Shown: piece after piece, positions 51,077-59,599 of the stretch | Position numbering within the stretch: position 1 is the first letter of the stretch | Layout: every line of letters begins with the position of its first letter | Source of the DNA: Streptomyces sp. 1-11 | GTDB lineage: Bacteria > Actinomycetota > Actinomycetes > Streptomycetales > Streptomycetaceae | Direction: 5' to 3' | NCBI RefSeq assembly: GCF_007176755.1 | Contig: NZ_BJTV01000011.1 | Location: 186,001 to 250,000 of the forward strand | DNA: 64,000 nt | The notes under the pieces: model-generated | Told to the model about the DNA's origin: nothing | Databases searched by the model: none | Seen by the model: the letters and a program-made list of their open reading frames with translations, nothing else | Translations under genes and position numbers: made by a program

Positions 51077-51092
51077 TCGAACAACTGTGCGA
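51077..51092. promoter_or_regulatory. second LexA/SOS box TCGAAC-AACT-GTGCGA
   Basis: Eleven of 12 defined positions match the same consensus, 80 nt upstream of dnaE2. The pair brackets the likely promoter. Confidence 0.65.
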
Positions 51093-51203
51093 CATCCCGA
51101 AGAGCCCCTCTCACCTGCGCAAACACCCGACCGGCCGGGAGCCGCGGGGGCGCCGGCCGGAATTCCGCCCTCCGCAGCGGCATCGCCGGGGCGGCAGGCG
51201 AAA

Positions 51204-51232
51204 GCCCCCGCACGCGAGGAGCGTGCGGGGGC
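51204..51232 (-). terminator. terminator of the serine protease gene
   Basis: GCCCCCGCACGC pairs with GCGTGCGGGGGC around a 5-nt loop, followed on the minus strand by TTTC. It lies 62 nt beyond the protease stop codon. Confidence 0.85.
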
Positions 51233-51293
51233 CTGTGCCGTCACGGAGCCGTCACGACCGCGTCCGGCCGTGGGGGCGTGGCAGGCGGTCCCG

Positions 51294-52196
51294 TCAGTAG
51301 ACGTGGACCCCGTAGGCGCTGAGCGCCTCGGTGACCGGCTGGAAGAACGTCGTGCCGCCGGAGGTGCAGTCGCCGCTGCCGCCCGAGGTCAGACCGTAGG
51401 CCGTGGAGCCGCCGTACAGCGGGCCGCCGGAGTCGCCGGGCTCGGCGCACACGGTGGTCTGGATCAGGCCGGAGACGATGTCGCCACCGCCGTAGTTGAC
51501 CGTCGCGTTCAGCGCGGTGACGCGGCCGCTGTGGGTGCCGGTCGTGGATCCGCGGCGGTAGACGGTCGTGCCCACCGAGGGCGTCGCGGCGCTGGTGATG
51601 TCCTGGCTGCCCACGGCGCCCGACTTGGTCACCGAGCTGTTGGTGTAGCGCACGATGCCGTAGTCGTTGCCGGGGAAGCTGGAGCCCGCCGTGGTGCCGA
51701 GCGTGGTGGAGTGCGAGGAGTTCGACCACCAGGTGCCCGCGCCGTCGGTGCAGTGACCGGCGGTCAGGAAGTAGTAGTTGCCGCTGGAGTCCTGGACGTT
51801 GAAGCCCAGCGAGCAGCGCCAGCTGCTCGCGTAGATGGCGTCGCCGCCGGAGATGAGCTTGTTGAACTTGCCCGGCGTGCGCTTGACGACGAGGGCGCCC
51901 GCCTCGCTGCCGGCCTGCTGCTTGATCTTGGCGATCTCCGCCTGGGACACCGTGCTGTCGACGGTGACGACGACACGGTTGGTCTTGGCGTCCACGGCCC
52001 AGGCGGTGCCGGGGATGTCGGCCTTGAGAACGGAGCCGCTCGCCCTGGTGAGCTGGTTGGCGCTGAAGGTGTGGGCGTCGCTGGCGTTCGCGGTGGGGGC
52101 GGCGAACGCCGCCGCGGCGAGGAAGCCGGTCGCCACGGCGGTCAGCCGGGTCCGTCTTGCGATACCGCTGCGGGGAGTGGTGCGCTTGATCCTCAC
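51294..52196 (-). CDS. streptogrisin B-type secreted serine protease (S1)
   Basis: A 300-residue pre-pro-protease. The signal peptide runs to about Ala38 and the pro-region to about 114. The mature enzyme starts ISGGDAIYASSWRCSLGFNV, nearly the known streptogrisin A/B N-terminus. The triad is His148 (LTAGHC), Asp178 (GNDYGIV) and Ser256 (GDSGGP). Cysteine pairs are conserved. GGGAGGGAATG precedes the GTG start. It degrades extracellular protein. Confidence 0.95.
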   Translation of the reverse strand: MRIKRTTPRSGIARRTRLTAVATGFLAAAAFAAPTANASDAHTFSANQLTRASGSVLKADIPGTAWAVDAKTNRVVVTVDSTVSQAEIAKIKQQAGSEAGALVVKRTPGKFNKLISGGDAIYASSWRCSLGFNVQDSSGNYYFLTAGHCTDGAGTWWSNSSHSTTLGTTAGSSFPGNDYGIVRYTNSSVTKSGAVGSQDITSAATPSVGTTVYRRGSTTGTHSGRVTALNATVNYGGGDIVSGLIQTTVCAEPGDSGGPLYGGSTAYGLTSGGSGDCTSGGTTFFQPVTEALSAYGVHVY

Positions 52197-52911
52197 GTTT
52201 CATTCCCTCCCAGGGGAAGTCGAGGGCCCGCGTGGGGTCGGGGCCCGGTGAGGCGCAGTCAGGGACTTGTCCGGGGTACCGAACAACGCTCATGCCCCTG
52301 ACAAGCGCTGAGGGGGAGTATTCGGCCGAACGGCCGGTCGGCACAAGGGTGCCTTTCGGCCGTCAAGCTTTGAACCACCTATGCATGCCGCTCTCTTGAC
52401 ACGGGGTCAGGAAGAGGCCCGCGAGGGGTGCCGCGCGCGGCCGGGCGGACGGTGGCGCCGGGGCGGGCTCCGATAGCCGCGAACGCCTCTCCACCGGCGG
52501 GGACGAGGCCGCGCCCGCGTCCGCAGGCGCCGCCCGCACACCGGACCGGCCGCGGGGCCCGGAGGCGGCGGGCGCCACACGGCCACCATCGGCCGCCCGC
52601 GTCCCGGGCATGGCCGGAATTCACCCCTCCGGATGGCCCTCGCCCCGGACACGGCAGCCCCTGCCGGTCACATCCCAGACGCTTCCGGACCTTGCTCTCG
52701 CGGTCTTGGCTCTCGGGAACCTGGCGGTCAGCCGACCGTCCCAGCCGCGGCACTCGTAGCCCGGCCACCCCCGGCCGCGGTCAGCCCCGACCGCACACCG
52801 AAAGCCGCGCCCCGGCACCCAAGTCCGAACAATCGCAGCCCGAGCAGCACTCGCAGCCCTGACACACCCGGACCGGGCGGTCAGCCCCGACCGCCCCCGG
52901 CAACCCAGGCC
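52197..52911. other. long intergenic region upstream of the protease
   Basis: No convincing gene: frames open here encode low-complexity Arg/Pro/Ala sequence without ribosome sites. Features seen are a possible protease promoter (minus-strand TTGTCA at 52304-52299, then CGGTAC after 17 nt), a TTCGGCCGAA palindrome (52321-52330), and at 52777-52911 a duplicated hairpin plus gene-end copy described separately. Confidence 0.5.
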
Positions 52912-52942
52912 CTAGCAGTCGCAGCCCGAGCAGCACTCGCAG
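52777..52942. repeat. direct duplication of a hairpin and the Cys-rich gene 3' end
   Basis: The hairpin-forming GCGGTCAGCCCCGACCGC occurs at 52777-52794 and 52877-52894, exactly 100 bp apart. After each comes TCGCAGCCCGAGCAGCACTC (from 52833 and from 52919). The second copy is the Cys-coding end of the DUF5685 gene; the first is an untranslated relic. The hairpins may be terminators. Confidence 0.7.
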
Positions 52943-54084
52943 CACTCGCAGCACTCACAGCACTGGCAGGCCTCGCAGCACGAGCAGTCCCAGTTGCCGC
53001 AGCAGCCCTCGCGCTTCCTCCGGGACCAGGGGCCCTCGTACTCGTCGGCGCAGCAGACCTTGCAGGTGCAGCACAGCCCCAGGGCGGCCGCGCACCCGGC
53101 CCAGAAGCCCCGCTTGTCCGGGCGCGGCGGCTCGCCCCCGAAGGGGTTCCCGTACGGGTTGCCCGGCGCCTGGGGCGCCCCGTGGCCCGGCGGCGGCCCG
53201 AAGGAGGCCTCGGGCGCGTGTCCGCACGAGTGGCCGCCGAACGCCCGGTCCACCGAGCGGCCCAGCTCGTGCACGAGCAGCAGGTGGACAAGACCGCCGT
53301 CGGTGAACTCCGCCTCGCGCAGCGCCAGCCGGATTCCGTGCAGGGCGTCGTCGGCGAGCCGGCGGGCCTCGGTGAGGGGGGTGCCGGTGGCGGCGAGCGG
53401 GTTCCAGGCGCCCGAGCGCGCGTCCGCCTCCCGGTCCTCGACGGCGTCGAGCAGGTGCGCCAGCCGGCCGAAGAGGCGGCCGGCCTCGGCGAGCGGCTCG
53501 GCGTTGCCCGGCCGCCCGGCGAGCACGGCGGTGTGCGCGAAGGCGGCCGCGGTCGCCGTCTCGGTCGGCTCGGTGACCGTCAGCAGCGGGGTGCCGTGTC
53601 CCGCCAGGGCCTCGATGCCGGTCTGCCGGTCGACGGCGTCGACCAGGACGCCGGTGTCGAACCCGACGGCGGCGCCGCTGTGCGCCCCGGCCCGGCCCCA
53701 GCTCGCCGCGACCCGCCGGGCCGCCAGGGCGACCGGCCTGCGGGCCAGCAGCCCGTCCCGGTCGGCGACGTGGTCGCGCACCTTGGCGGAGGCGAGGACC
53801 AGCGAGACGGCCGCGGCGAGCCGGGCGCCCTCGCCCTGGGCGACGGACGCCGTCCGCATGCCGCGCAGCGCGCACGGCCCGGCGGTGCGCCGGGACCCCT
53901 CCACCGAGCCGGCCTGAGCCTCCGTCAGGACGGATATCAGCAGGCCGTCGTAGTTGGTGACGACGCGGGCGAACTGCCCGTGGTCACGGCGCAGGGCGAG
54001 ACAGAGCCCGCACAGGTGCGCCATCCACTGGGCCCGCATCCCCTCCCCCAGCCGGTGACTGCATGGCCGCACGATTCCGAACAT
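52912..54084 (-). CDS. DUF5685 family protein with cysteine-rich tail
   Basis: A 390-residue protein of unknown function. The N-terminus MFGIVRPCSH, then AHLCGLCLALRRDHGQFARVVTNYDGLLISVL, is the DUF5685 signature, with conserved Cys at positions 8, 25 and 28. The helical middle resembles no known enzyme. The last 55 residues contain about 20 cysteines in CC, CxxC and CCE repeats, ending SGCDC. This suggests metal or cluster binding. The tail is coded by slippage-prone 9-bp units. GGGGGAT precedes the ATG. Confidence 0.75.
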   Translation of the reverse strand: MFGIVRPCSHRLGEGMRAQWMAHLCGLCLALRRDHGQFARVVTNYDGLLISVLTEAQAGSVEGSRRTAGPCALRGMRTASVAQGEGARLAAAVSLVLASAKVRDHVADRDGLLARRPVALAARRVAASWGRAGAHSGAAVGFDTGVLVDAVDRQTGIEALAGHGTPLLTVTEPTETATAAAFAHTAVLAGRPGNAEPLAEAGRLFGRLAHLLDAVEDREADARSGAWNPLAATGTPLTEARRLADDALHGIRLALREAEFTDGGLVHLLLVHELGRSVDRAFGGHSCGHAPEASFGPPPGHGAPQAPGNPYGNPFGGEPPRPDKRGFWAGCAAALGLCCTCKVCCADEYEGPWSRRKREGCCGNWDCSCCEACQCCECCECCECCSGCDC

Positions 54085-54398
54085 AGGACGATCCCCCGTG
54101 ATGTACCGCGACTTCGAGACGCGGCATCGTATCGGCCGACTGTCGGGTCGTATCAGGTACGCCGTTCACCCGTACGCTCCGTGTATCACCCGACCGCCAG
54201 CGACAATCATATTTCACTCACAGTCAGCAGCCGTATGAGTCGCGACCCTTGGGGCACACGGAGTCTCGACGGATCCGCTGTGCACCAGTACCGTCACAAA
54301 CCCCCCGCGCGGCGTCTATCCACTTGGCGCACGGTCCGCATCATGGATGACCATAGGGATGCGGAAAGCAAGAAGGACCGCTGTGAGAGGAGGCGTCC
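54085..54398. other. divergent promoter region between DUF5685 and sepF genes
   Basis: No gene. Moderately AT-rich around 54185-54235. It contains the GAGGAGG ribosome site for sepF (54385-54395) but no confidently placed -35/-10 pair. Confidence 0.4.
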
Positions 54399-54836
54399 AT
54401 GGGATCGGTACGCAAGGCGAGTGCGTGGCTCGGCCTCGTCGACGACAACGATGACGAGCGTTACTACGACGACGACTACTCCGAGGGCCCCGGGTCCGCG
54501 GACGCCTGGGTCACGGACCCGCGGGTGAAGGTGGCCACGGACACCGCCGAGGAGAAGGGCCGCCGGATCGGCACGGTCACCCCGGACAGCTTCCGGGACG
54601 CCCGCGCGATCGGCGAGCTGTTCCGGGACGGCATCCCGGTCATCATGAACCTCACGGCCATGGAGCCCGCCGACGCCAAGCGCGTGGTCGACTTCGCGGC
54701 CGGCCTGACCTTCGGCCTGCGGGGCACGATCGAGCGGGTCGCGACCCGGGTGTTCCTGCTGACGCCCTCGAACACCGAGATCGTCAGCGGTGAGCCGGCA
54801 GCGCGCCGCGAGGACGGCTTCTTCAACCAGAGCTGA
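54399..54836 (+). CDS. sepF: SepF-like cell division protein
   Basis: A 145-residue protein. An N-terminal membrane-targeting segment (SVRKASAWLGLVDD) leads through an acidic linker to the SepF core at about 55-135 (SFRDARAIGELFRDGIPVIMNLTAMEPADAKRVVDFAAGLTFGLRG). SepF tethers FtsZ to the membrane. Streptomycetes carry several paralogues. This one is away from ftsZ and beside an acyl-CoA dehydrogenase gene, as in the SflB paralogue of S. coelicolor from memory. So it is likely an accessory SepF. Confidence 0.9.
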   Translation: MGSVRKASAWLGLVDDNDDERYYDDDYSEGPGSADAWVTDPRVKVATDTAEEKGRRIGTVTPDSFRDARAIGELFRDGIPVIMNLTAMEPADAKRVVDFAAGLTFGLRGTIERVATRVFLLTPSNTEIVSGEPAARREDGFFNQS

Positions 54837-54872
54837 GGCAGGGCCGCTCACCGGCCCTGCCTCCCCGGAGGC

Positions 54873-56063
54873 TCACCGGAAGGCGTCGAGCCCGGTGAGC
54901 GCCTTGCCCAGCACGAGCTGGTGCATCTCGACGGTGCCCTCGTAGGTGAGCACCGACTCGAGGTTGGTCGCGTGCCGCATGACGGGGTACTCCAGGGAGA
55001 TCCCGTTGGCCCCGAGGATCGTCCGCGCCGTACGGCAGATCTCGATGGCCTCGCGGACGTTGTTGAGCTTGCCGAAGCTGACCTGCTCGGGACGCAGGCG
55101 GCCGGCGTCCATCCGCCGCCCCAGATGGTGGGCGAGCAGGATCCCCTTGTGCAGTTCCACCGCCATGTCGGCGAGTTTGGCCTGGGTGAGCTGGAAGCCC
55201 CCGATGGGCCGCCCGAACTGCTCCCGGGTCTTCGCGTACTCCACGGCCGCCTCGAAACTGCTGCGCGCCGCGCCCATCGCGCCCCAGACGATGCCGTAGC
55301 GGGCGTGCGAGAGGCAGCTCAGCGGCCCGCGCAGGCCGGTGACCTCGGGCAGCACCGCGTCGGCGGGCAGCCGCACGTCGTCCAGGACGAGCTCGCTGGT
55401 GACCGAGGCGCGCAGGGACCACTTGTGCTTGATCTCGGGCGCCGAGAAGCCGGGGCGGTCGGTCGGCACCACGAACCCGCGGATGCCGTCCTCGGTCTGC
55501 GCCCAGACGACGGCCACGCCGGCCACCGACCCGTTGGTGATCCACATCTTGCGGCCGTTCAGGATCCAGTCGTCGCCGTCGCGCTTGGCGTGGGTCCGCA
55601 TGGAGGCGGGGTCGGAGCCGTGGTCGGGCTCGGTGAGGCCGAAGCAGCCGATCACCTCGCCGGCGGCCATCCGGGGCAGCCACTGCCGCTTCTGCTCCTC
55701 GCTGCCGAACCGGTGGATCGCGTACATCGCGAGCGAGCCCTGCACCGAGACCAGGGAGCGGATGCCCGAGTCGGCGGCCTCCAGCTCCAGGCAGGCGAGT
55801 CCGTACTGCACGGCCGTGGCGCCGGCGCAGCCGTAGCCGGTCAGCGACATGCCGAGCGCGCCGATGCCGCCCAGTTCCCGGGCGAGGTCCCGGATGCCGG
55901 GCAGCTCGCCCTTCTCGTACCAGTCGGCGACGTGCGGCAGCACCCGGTCCGCCGCCCAGCCGCGGACGGTGTCCCGGATCGCCAGGTCCTCCGGGTCGAG
56001 CAGGTCGTCGAGCCCGAGCGGGTCGGCGGCGTCGAACGGGGGCAGCTTCGCGGACGCGGACAT
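54873..56063 (-). CDS. glutaryl-CoA dehydrogenase-like acyl-CoA dehydrogenase
   Basis: A 396-residue flavoprotein. Signatures are CFGLTEPDHGSDPASM, KMWITNG, HKWSLRASVTSELVLDDV and REQFGRPIGGFQLTQ. The catalytic Glu375 lies in YEGTVEMHQLVLG. The SLRAS segment and ETADSG-like lid (LEAADSGIRSLVSVQ) resemble glutaryl-CoA dehydrogenases of lysine/tryptophan catabolism. GGAGGG precedes the ATG. The promoter carries AAACTAGC-AGC-GCTAGTTA, shared with the units at 8.6 and 14.9 kb. Confidence 0.87.
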   Translation of the reverse strand: MSASAKLPPFDAADPLGLDDLLDPEDLAIRDTVRGWAADRVLPHVADWYEKGELPGIRDLARELGGIGALGMSLTGYGCAGATAVQYGLACLELEAADSGIRSLVSVQGSLAMYAIHRFGSEEQKRQWLPRMAAGEVIGCFGLTEPDHGSDPASMRTHAKRDGDDWILNGRKMWITNGSVAGVAVVWAQTEDGIRGFVVPTDRPGFSAPEIKHKWSLRASVTSELVLDDVRLPADAVLPEVTGLRGPLSCLSHARYGIVWGAMGAARSSFEAAVEYAKTREQFGRPIGGFQLTQAKLADMAVELHKGILLAHHLGRRMDAGRLRPEQVSFGKLNNVREAIEICRTARTILGANGISLEYPVMRHATNLESVLTYEGTVEMHQLVLGKALTGLDAFR

Positions 56064-56094
56064 GGAACACCCTCCGGAACACTGGAACTCATAA

Positions 56095-56113
56095 AAACTA
56101 GCAGCGCTAGTTA
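56095..56113. promoter_or_regulatory. operator-like palindrome AAACTAGC-AGC-GCTAGTTA
   Basis: An 8+3+8 inverted repeat with seven of eight arm bases paired, 32 nt upstream of the glutaryl-CoA-dehydrogenase-like start. It is the best match to the consensus AAACTAGC-N3-GCTAGTTT. Confidence 0.8.
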
Positions 56114-56166
56114 CGTCTCTCCGGCCGACGTTACGGTGCAGTGTCCCGCACGTCCAGAGCGCGGGG

Positions 56167-57786
56167 TCAGGCCGACACCTTCGGCTTCTGCGGTTCCCGC
56201 GGGGCGGGCACCCCCGCCGCCGGGACCTCTCCCTCGGCGCTCTCGCCGCAGTGCATGACCCGCGGCAGCCGCAGCGCCATCAGCGCGCCGAGCAGCAGCA
56301 GGCCGGCGCTGACCAGAAGGGTGACGTGCAGCCCGTGCACGAACGAGTCCCGGGCGGCCAGGCGCAGGGACTCCCCGGCGGACCCGCCCAGGCGCCCGGC
56401 GACCTCGTAGGCCTCGCCGAGCGAGTGGCCCGCCTCCCGGGCGGCGCCCGGGGGGACGCCCGGCACCGAGGCGAGGCCGGGCGCGTAGGCCTTGTTCATC
56501 ACGCTGCCGAGCAGCGCGATCCCGATCCCGGCGCCGAGCTGGTACGAGGTCTCGCCGATCGCCGCGGCCCCGCCGGCCTGCTCGGCCGGGGCCTCGCTGA
56601 GCATCGACTCGTAGGCGCCGAAGAGGGTGGTCTCCAGACCGAAGCCGAGCAGCACGAAGCCGCCGAGGAGCAGCGCCGCGTTGTCCTCGCCGCCCATCGC
56701 GGTCAGGGTCACGACCGCGGCGGCGGTGAGGCAGAAGCCGACGGCGACCATGCGGCGCGGTCCGAAGCGGCGCAGCAGCCGGGCGCCCGCGAGGCCCGCC
56801 GCCATCGCCGCGACGGTCAGCGGCAGCAGCCGCAGGCCCGTGCGCAGCGGCGACAGGCCCAGCACCAGCTGCAGGTACTGCGCCGCGATCAGCTCGAGGC
56901 CCACCAGCGCGAGCATGGCCAGCACGATGCAGCCCACGGAGGTGGTGAACGCCGGCCGCCGGAACATCCGCAGGTCGACCAGTGGGTGCGGGCGGCGCCC
57001 CTGGCGGCGGACGAAGAGGAACAGCAGCGCCGCGCCCAGCAGCAGCGGGGCCACGGTGAACGGGCTCGCGGCGGACTCCCCGCCGCCGAGCCGCTTCACG
57101 CCCAGGACGACGCCGAACAGGCCGGCCGCCGCCATCAGGGCGCCGGTGACGTCCCAGGGGCCGTCGCGCTCGCCCCGGGACTCGGGCAGCAGCAGGCGCC
57201 CGACCGGCAGGCTGACCAGCATCAGCGGGATGTTGACCAGGAAGACCGAGCCCCACCAGAAGTGCTCCAGCAGGAAGCCGCCGAGCAGCGGCCCGACGGC
57301 GGCGCCGACGGCGGCGACCGCGCTCCACACGCCGATCGCCAGCGCGCGCTCGCGCCGGTCGGGGAAGACCTGACGGAGGATCGAGAGGGTCGCGGGCATG
57401 ATCATCGCGCCGCCGACGCCCAGCAGCGCGCGGGCGAGGATCAGCGTCTGGGCACTGGGCGCGAAGGCGGCCACGGCGGACGCGACGCCGAACAGGGTGT
57501 AGCCGAGCAGCAGCACACGTCTGCGCCCGACGCGGTCGCCGAGCGTGCCGAAGAGGATCAGCAGCGAGGCGCAGACCAGCGGGTAGACGTCGACGATCCA
57601 GAGCAGCTCCACGGCGCCGGGCCTGAGGTCCTCGGTGACGGCGGGGACCGCCACGTGCAGGACGGTCGCGTCGAGGGCGACGAGCAGCAGGCTGACGCAG
57701 AGGACGACCAGGACGACCCAGCGGTTGGCACCGGCCCCGGCCGCCCGACGGCGCGGCCGAACGGCGGCCGCGGTCGTGCCGGACAT
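56167..57786 (-). CDS. DHA2 family MFS drug exporter
   Basis: A 539-residue protein with fourteen predicted helices. LDATVLHVAVPAVTEDL is helix 1, LGDRVGRRRVLL the loop 2-3 motif and RALLGVGGAMIMPATLSIL the antiporter motif. It probably extrudes drugs with protons. GGGAGG precedes the ATG at 57786. Upstream repeats suggest a dedicated repressor, but none is adjacent. Confidence 0.88.
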   Translation of the reverse strand: MSGTTAAAVRPRRRAAGAGANRWVVLVVLCVSLLLVALDATVLHVAVPAVTEDLRPGAVELLWIVDVYPLVCASLLILFGTLGDRVGRRRVLLLGYTLFGVASAVAAFAPSAQTLILARALLGVGGAMIMPATLSILRQVFPDRRERALAIGVWSAVAAVGAAVGPLLGGFLLEHFWWGSVFLVNIPLMLVSLPVGRLLLPESRGERDGPWDVTGALMAAAGLFGVVLGVKRLGGGESAASPFTVAPLLLGAALLFLFVRRQGRRPHPLVDLRMFRRPAFTTSVGCIVLAMLALVGLELIAAQYLQLVLGLSPLRTGLRLLPLTVAAMAAGLAGARLLRRFGPRRMVAVGFCLTAAAVVTLTAMGGEDNAALLLGGFVLLGFGLETTLFGAYESMLSEAPAEQAGGAAAIGETSYQLGAGIGIALLGSVMNKAYAPGLASVPGVPPGAAREAGHSLGEAYEVAGRLGGSAGESLRLAARDSFVHGLHVTLLVSAGLLLLGALMALRLPRVMHCGESAEGEVPAAGVPAPREPQKPKVSA

Positions 57787-57905
57787 GTACGTACCTCCCA
57801 GATGGTCCCTCGCGTGCGGCGGACCGGCGGAGCGGGAACCTCCGTCGTACGGCCGGAGAGGAGCGGGGTCTCCGGCCCGCGCGAACCCACGCGGGTGACT
57901 CGTCA

Positions 57906-57977
57906 GCGTACGCGAGTCCGTGATGGGCACACGTGGCGGACCTCTCACACGTGGGACCCAACCCGTGTGGCGTACGC
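57906..57977. promoter_or_regulatory. cluster of palindromes upstream of the exporter gene
   Basis: Two GCGTACGC palindromes (57906-57913, 57970-57977) flank two CACACGTGG direct repeats (57928-57936 and 57946-57954, 18 bp apart). A reversed CCGTGTGG follows at 57963-57970. The layout suggests an operator region in the divergent promoter. Confidence 0.45.
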
Positions 57978-58032
57978 CACCTCGCGGGCCGTCGTGCGGG
58001 GCCCGGCGGACGGACCGGTCCGGGAGCCGGTC

Positions 58033-58038
58033 GATAAT
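58033..58038 (+). promoter_or_regulatory. -10 element of a leaderless promoter
   Basis: GATAAT, then 7 nt, then the GTG at 58046. No ribosome site is present. Confidence 0.55.
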
Positions 58039-58045
58039 CGAGCCC

Positions 58046-59362
58046 GTGACCGACCTAGCTACGCGCGTGGCCCCGGCCCGCGGCACCCTCCCGCGCCGGG
58101 CGGCCCCGGCCCTCCTCGGGTACGCGGCCGTCCGGATCCTCGGCCTGCTCGTGCTGGCCGCGTGGAGCGCCGCGCGCGGCAGCAGCGCGCTCACGCTGCT
58201 GGGCGCGCGCTGGGACTCCCTCTGGTACACCCGGGTCGCCGAGCTCGGCTACGGCTACGAGGTGCGCCTGCCGAACGGCGACGTCCACTCCAATCTGGCG
58301 TTCTTCCCACTGCTGCCCTGGCTGGAGCGGCTGCTGCACGCCGTGACGCCGCTGTCGTACGCCGACGCCGGCCTGGTCGTCTCCGTGCTCGCCTCGCTGG
58401 CCGCGGCGGGCGGCATCTTCGCGGTCGCGGACCGGGTGTACGGGCCCCGGGCGGGGGTCTGCGCGGTGCTGCTGTGGGCGGTGCTGCCGGTCGGGATCGT
58501 GCAGTCGATGGCGTACAGCGAGTCGCTGTTCACCGCGCTGGCGGCCTGGTCGCTGTACGCCGTGCTGACCGGCCGGTGGGTGAGCGCGGGCGTGCTGGCG
58601 GCGCTGGCGGGGCTGACCCGGCCGGTGGGTCTCGCGGTGGTCGCGGCGGTGTGGGCGGCGGGCGTGCTCACGTTCGTGAGGGAGCGGGGCGCGCGCGACG
58701 CCGGCGGCGGCGACGGTGCTCACGGTCCGGCGGCCGATGTGCGCGCCGGGCGCGTCGCGTGCACCGACGGCGCGCACGAACCGACGCGCGCCCTGTCCGC
58801 GCCGGACGGCGCGCTCCACGCGACACGCGCCCTGCCCCTCACCCCCCGCGCCCCTCACCCGCCCGCCTGGCGCCGCGTACTCGGACTGCTCCTCGCCCCG
58901 CTGGGCGCGGCCGGCTATGTGCTGTGGGTCGGCCGGCGCACCGGAAAGGGGCCGCTCGGCTATCTGGACGTGCAGGCCGGCTGGCGCAACGGGTTCGACG
59001 GCGGATACGCCTTCGCCCGCTTCGTCGCCGACAAGTTCACGTCACTGCCGTCGGCCCTCGCCGGAGTCGGCCTGATCGCCGGGGTGGTGCTGCTGATCGC
59101 GCTGTACGCCACCGGCGTGCGGCAGCGCCAGCCCCTGCCGCTGCTGGTGTACACGGGTGTCGTCCTCGCGCTCGCCCTGTGCGCCTCGAGCTACTTCGGG
59201 TCGAAGCCGCGGCTGCTGATGCCGGCGTTCCCGCTGCTGTTCCCGCTCGCCCGCGCCCTGGCCCGGCCGCGGACCGCCAGATCGGCGCTGGTCACGGCGG
59301 GTCTGGCGGTGCTGGCCGCGGTGTACGGCGCGTTCTGGCTGAACGGCTCCGGTCCGCCGTGA
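58046..59362 (+). CDS. multipass mannosyltransferase-like protein (GT39/PIG-V type)
   Basis: A 438-residue membrane protein with about ten helices. The first loop contains ARWDSLWYTRVAELGYG, an acidic-residue motif typical of polyprenyl-phosphate-mannose-dependent transferases. HSNLAFFPLLPWL follows. A hydrophilic, Ala/Asp/His-rich loop lies at about 215-275. It probably transfers a sugar from a lipid donor at the outer membrane face. The acceptor is unknown. The GTG start is chosen from the adjacent GATAAT. Confidence 0.75.
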   Translation: MTDLATRVAPARGTLPRRAAPALLGYAAVRILGLLVLAAWSAARGSSALTLLGARWDSLWYTRVAELGYGYEVRLPNGDVHSNLAFFPLLPWLERLLHAVTPLSYADAGLVVSVLASLAAAGGIFAVADRVYGPRAGVCAVLLWAVLPVGIVQSMAYSESLFTALAAWSLYAVLTGRWVSAGVLAALAGLTRPVGLAVVAAVWAAGVLTFVRERGARDAGGGDGAHGPAADVRAGRVACTDGAHEPTRALSAPDGALHATRALPLTPRAPHPPAWRRVLGLLLAPLGAAGYVLWVGRRTGKGPLGYLDVQAGWRNGFDGGYAFARFVADKFTSLPSALAGVGLIAGVVLLIALYATGVRQRQPLPLLVYTGVVLALALCASSYFGSKPRLLMPAFPLLFPLARALARPRTARSALVTAGLAVLAAVYGAFWLNGSGPP

Positions 59363-59586
59363 CCGGCTCCGGCGGCCCGATGAGCGCGCCCTGAATTCGA
59401 CACGATGATTCGGTGAACGAATTCATAAGCGGGATATAACCGCCACCCGAAATGATCAAAGGAATTGCAGGAAGCAGGCTCAGCGGATTGCGGAATCCCA
59501 GGAATTCGGCGGCTCCTGAGAGGTTTCCCACATCACATCGTCATCACAAAGACGCTGTTTCGACCGGGAACAGAGCGCACTCACTG

Positions 59587-59592
59587 TAACGT
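59587..59592 (+). promoter_or_regulatory. -10 element of a leaderless promoter
   Basis: TAACGT, then 7 nt, then the GTG at 59600, with no ribosome site. Confidence 0.5.
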
Positions 59593-59599
59593 CGATCGG

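Noticed and set aside
52428..52862. Open frame in the long gap upstream of the protease
   Set aside because: Arg/Pro-rich low-complexity product, no ribosome site, overlaps duplicated hairpins.
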